Assembly (NCBI GenBank): GCA_049509635.1
Contig: JBEKZS010000104.1
Span: 1-16,035 of the forward strand
Direction of reading: 5' to 3'
DNA: 16,035 bases
Origin: Roseiarcus sp049509635
GTDB lineage: Bacteria; Pseudomonadota; Alphaproteobacteria; Rhizobiales; Beijerinckiaceae
Shown: one piece after another, positions 13,890-16,035 of the stretch
Layout of the letters: every line of letters begins with the position of its first letter
Position numbering within the stretch: the stretch's first letter is position 1
The notes under the pieces: generated by a model
Database searches by the model: none
Told to the model about the DNA's origin: nothing
The model's input: the letters and a program-made list of their open reading frames with translations, nothing else
Made by a program: the position numbers and the translations under genes

Positions 13890-14057
13890 GACGCCGCCTC
13901 TTCGTTCGTTCCCGAAATGTTCTATCACGAAGCCGGCCGCCGCGCCAGCTTTCGCGCCCGGCGGTTCCCCCGATGCCGCGCCGACCGCGGCGTTCCATCG
14001 CCCGCCGAGTCTGATATGACAGGCGCGAGCGGTTCGACCGGGCGATCGGTGGGGAGA

Positions 14058-15179
14058 GTGACGGCAACTACATATGATCTGGCGATCGTCGGCGCCGGCA
14101 TTCTCGGATTGTCCTGCGCGCTCGCGGCGGCGCGCCTCGGCCGTCGCGTCGTCGTGATCGACCGCGACGCCCAGGCCAATGGCGCCTCGGTTCGGAATTT
14201 CGGCTTCGTCACCGTCACCGGACAGCAGCAGGGCGATTGCTGGCGCCGGGCGATGCGCTCGCGCGATGTCTGGCTGGAAATCGCCTCGCCGGCGGGGATC
14301 GAGATCGTCCACGAGGGTCTGCTGGTCGTCGCGCGGCGCCGCGAGGCGGCGCGCGTGCTCGAGGCGTTCGCGCGCACCGAAATGGGCGCGCAGTGTCGTC
14401 TGCACGACGGCGCAGCGGCGCCCCGCCTCCAGCCGGGGCTGCGAGGCGGATTCGCGGCGGTGCTCGAGAGCCCCCATGAGCGACGAGTCGAATCGCGCGA
14501 CGCGCTGCCGCGTCTGGCGGCCTGGCTCGAACGGGCGCATGGCGTCGCCTTCCTGCGCAGCACGGCCGCGACCGGCGTGACGACGCAGGGCGTCGCCACC
14601 TCGCGCGGCGCGATCGACGCAGGCGCCGTCGTGGTCTGCGCGGGCGACGATTTCCACACCCTGTTCGCGGACCGCATCGCCCCCTATCGGCTGAAGCGCT
14701 GCAAACTCCAGATGCTGCGCGCGCGGCCCGCCGGCGGCGCGAGAATCTCCCGGGCGTTGATGACCGATCTGTCGATCGCGCGCTACCTCGGCTGGGCCGA
14801 ACTTCCCGAGGCCCAGCCGCTGCGGACCGTTCTCGAACGCGAACAGGCCGCCCATCTCAGCGCCGGCGTGCATCTCATCGTCGTAGGGGCGGCCGACGGC
14901 TCCATGGTGATCGGCGACAGCCACGTCTACGCCGATACGCCCGATCCCTTCGGCTCGCAGGCGATCGACGATCTGATCCTCGACGAATACGAAGCCCTGT
15001 TCGGCGAACGGCCCGCCGTCGAGGCGCGTTGGACCGGCACCTACGCCAGCGCCGAGGACCGGCTGATGCTGGTCGACGCGCCCTCGCCGAACGTGCGTAT
15101 CGCGATCGTCACTTCGGGGACCGGCGCCTCGACCGGCTTTGCGATCGGCGAGGAGATCGTGGCCGACCTGTTGCGGTGA
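14058..15179 (+). CDS. FAD-dependent oxidoreductase linked to aminophosphonate degradation (TIGR03364 type)
   Basis: This 373-residue DAO-family flavoenzyme opens with the FAD dinucleotide fold YDLAIVGAGILGLSCALAAA and VVVIDRD, followed by the ASVRNFGFVTVTGQ segment characteristic of the TIGR03364 subfamily. The C-terminal TGTYASAEDRLMLVDAPSPN and TSGTGASTGFAIGEEIVADL region closes the fold. Members sit beside phosphonatase-like genes and are proposed, or in related cases shown, to oxidise aminoethylphosphonate or N-alkyl forms to phosphonoacetaldehyde. Here phnX follows after 21 bases. The GTG at 14058 gives the family-like start VTATTYDLAIVG, but GGGGAG is almost adjacent to it. An ATG at 14016 would add 14 residues with a weak site. 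The exact substrate is inferred. Confidence 0.85.
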   Translation: MTATTYDLAIVGAGILGLSCALAAARLGRRVVVIDRDAQANGASVRNFGFVTVTGQQQGDCWRRAMRSRDVWLEIASPAGIEIVHEGLLVVARRREAARVLEAFARTEMGAQCRLHDGAAAPRLQPGLRGGFAAVLESPHERRVESRDALPRLAAWLERAHGVAFLRSTAATGVTTQGVATSRGAIDAGAVVVCAGDDFHTLFADRIAPYRLKRCKLQMLRARPAGGARISRALMTDLSIARYLGWAELPEAQPLRTVLEREQAAHLSAGVHLIVVGAADGSMVIGDSHVYADTPDPFGSQAIDDLILDEYEALFGERPAVEARWTGTYASAEDRLMLVDAPSPNVRIAIVTSGTGASTGFAIGEEIVADLLR

Positions 15180-15200
15180 CGGGCGTAGGGGAGGCAGGCC

Positions 15201-16019
15201 TTGGACGAACTCAGCCAATTGCGCGCCGTCATCTTCGACTGGGCCGGCACGACCGTGGATTTCGGCTCGCGCGCGCCGATGGGCGCGCTGGTCGAGGTCT
15301 TCGCGCGCTTCGGCGTGGCGATCTCGATCGCCGAGGCGCGCGCGCCGATGGGCCTGCCCAAGCGCGATCACATCGCGGCCCTGCTGGCCGATCCCGGCGT
15401 CGCCGCGCGCTGGGCGCAGGCGCGCGGCGCGCCGGCGAGCGAGGCCGACATCGATGAGCTCTACCGCGCGTTCATCCCGCTGAACGCCTCGGTCGTCGCC
15501 GACTTCGCCGATCTGGTTCCCGGCCTGCCGCCCGTCGTGGCGCGCCTGCGTGCGGCGGGGCTGAAGATCGGGTCGACGACCGGTTACACCCGCGAGATCA
15601 TGGCGCGGCTCACTCCGGCCGCGGCGCGGGCGGGCTATCAGCCCGACAATCTCGTGTGCGCCGGCGACCTGGTCGCGGGGCGTCCGACGCCGCTGATGAT
15701 GTATCGCTGTTTCGCGGATCTCGGGGTCTATCCGCCCTGGCGCGTCGTCAAGGTCGACGACACCGCGCCCGGAATCGCCGAAGCGGTGGCGGCGGGCGCC
15801 TGGGCGGTCGGCGTGACGCTGTCGGGGAACGGCTGCGGCCTCACCCAGCGCGAACTCGCGGCGCGGCGTTCGGACGAGCGCGAGGAAATCCGCGAGCGGG
15901 TCGGTCGGGAACTCGTTGCGGCGGGCGCCCATGCGACGGTCGACACCGTCGCCGATCTGCTCCCCGCGCTGGCGGCGCTGTGCGCGAGAATCCGCGCCGG
16001 CGAACGCCCCTTCGCCTAA
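15201..16019 (+). CDS. phnX: phosphonoacetaldehyde hydrolase (phosphonatase)
   Basis: This 272-residue HAD-superfamily enzyme splits phosphonoacetaldehyde into acetaldehyde and phosphate. The nucleophile is Asp13 in AVIFDWAGTTVDFGSRAPMG. The Schiff-base lysine that defines this family is Lys54 in MGLPKRDHI. GSTTGYTREIM, VCAGDLVAGRPTPLMMYR and KVDDTAPGI (Asp186, Asp187) supply the remaining HAD motifs. Length is standard (about 270). The start is a TTG with GGGGAGG 6 bases upstream, a strong site. It follows the FAD oxidoreductase by 21 bases, so the two are probably an operon: the first makes the aldehyde, this one releases phosphate. No PhnW transaminase or phosphonate transporter is in the window; genes beyond the right edge may add them. 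Confidence 0.96.
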   Translation: MDELSQLRAVIFDWAGTTVDFGSRAPMGALVEVFARFGVAISIAEARAPMGLPKRDHIAALLADPGVAARWAQARGAPASEADIDELYRAFIPLNASVVADFADLVPGLPPVVARLRAAGLKIGSTTGYTREIMARLTPAAARAGYQPDNLVCAGDLVAGRPTPLMMYRCFADLGVYPPWRVVKVDDTAPGIAEAVAAGAWAVGVTLSGNGCGLTQRELAARRSDEREEIRERVGRELVAAGAHATVDTVADLLPALAALCARIRAGERPFA

Positions 16020-16035
16020 GCCAAGTCTGATGGCC

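Noticed and set aside
12618..15932. 1104-residue minus-strand frame
   Set aside because: Only the part from 13889 down is the DUF763 gene. The upstream portion is antisense to the FAD oxidoreductase and phnX genes, both securely identified.

Overview
The window looks like a piece of chromosome from a high-GC alphaproteobacterium, most likely of the Hyphomicrobiales (Rhizobiales) or a close relative. This rests on a gene for the alphaproteobacterial cell-cycle regulator GcrA, a CtrA-type site (TTAA-N7-TTAA) and several GANTC (CcrM) sites beside it, an argD-argF-hslO cluster of the kind seen in that order, and strong G/C bias at third codon positions. No mobile element, CRISPR array, tRNA or rRNA was seen. 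At this base composition very long antisense open frames are common, and almost all of them were dismissed.

Layout. (1) 1-4204, minus strand: gcrA, then a 398-base spacer, then a compact run of a secreted protein of unknown function, a secreted RNase T2 (joined by a 4-base TTGA overlap), the 23S rRNA methyltransferase gene rlmJ and a nitronate monooxygenase-type flavoenzyme. The N-terminus of a possible further gene runs off the left edge. (2) 4205-4710: a 506-base divergent regulatory region between gcrA and argD, the most information-dense non-coding part of the window. It holds a CtrA box with a GANTC site inside it, three more GANTC sites, a good sigma-70-type promoter towards argD, a weaker candidate promoter towards gcrA with a 14-bp palindrome on its -35, and several hairpins. 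(3) 4711-8774, plus strand: argD, argF and hslO, joined by ATGA overlaps, then ispA; these give arginine biosynthesis, a redox chaperone and isoprenoid synthesis. (4) 8791-13889, minus strand: DUF763 protein, a small secreted protein, a lone beta-keto-acid cleavage (BKACE) enzyme, then lemA and two TPM-domain membrane proteins with overlapping genes. (5) 14058-16019, plus strand: an FAD amine-oxidase-like protein followed by phosphonoacetaldehyde hydrolase (phnX), a compact two-gene aminophosphonate degradation unit without a PhnW transaminase nearby.

How they fit together. Most genes are housekeeping or common accessory functions. The points most worth following are the apparent CtrA/CcrM control element between gcrA and argD, the transaminase-free phosphonate pair, and the middle gene of the lemA cluster, whose signal peptide has no ATG, GTG or TTG start. 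Non-ATG starts are frequent (GTG for rlmJ, argD and the FAD oxidoreductase; TTG for the RNase T2, lemA and phnX genes; apparently CTG for the TPM protein).
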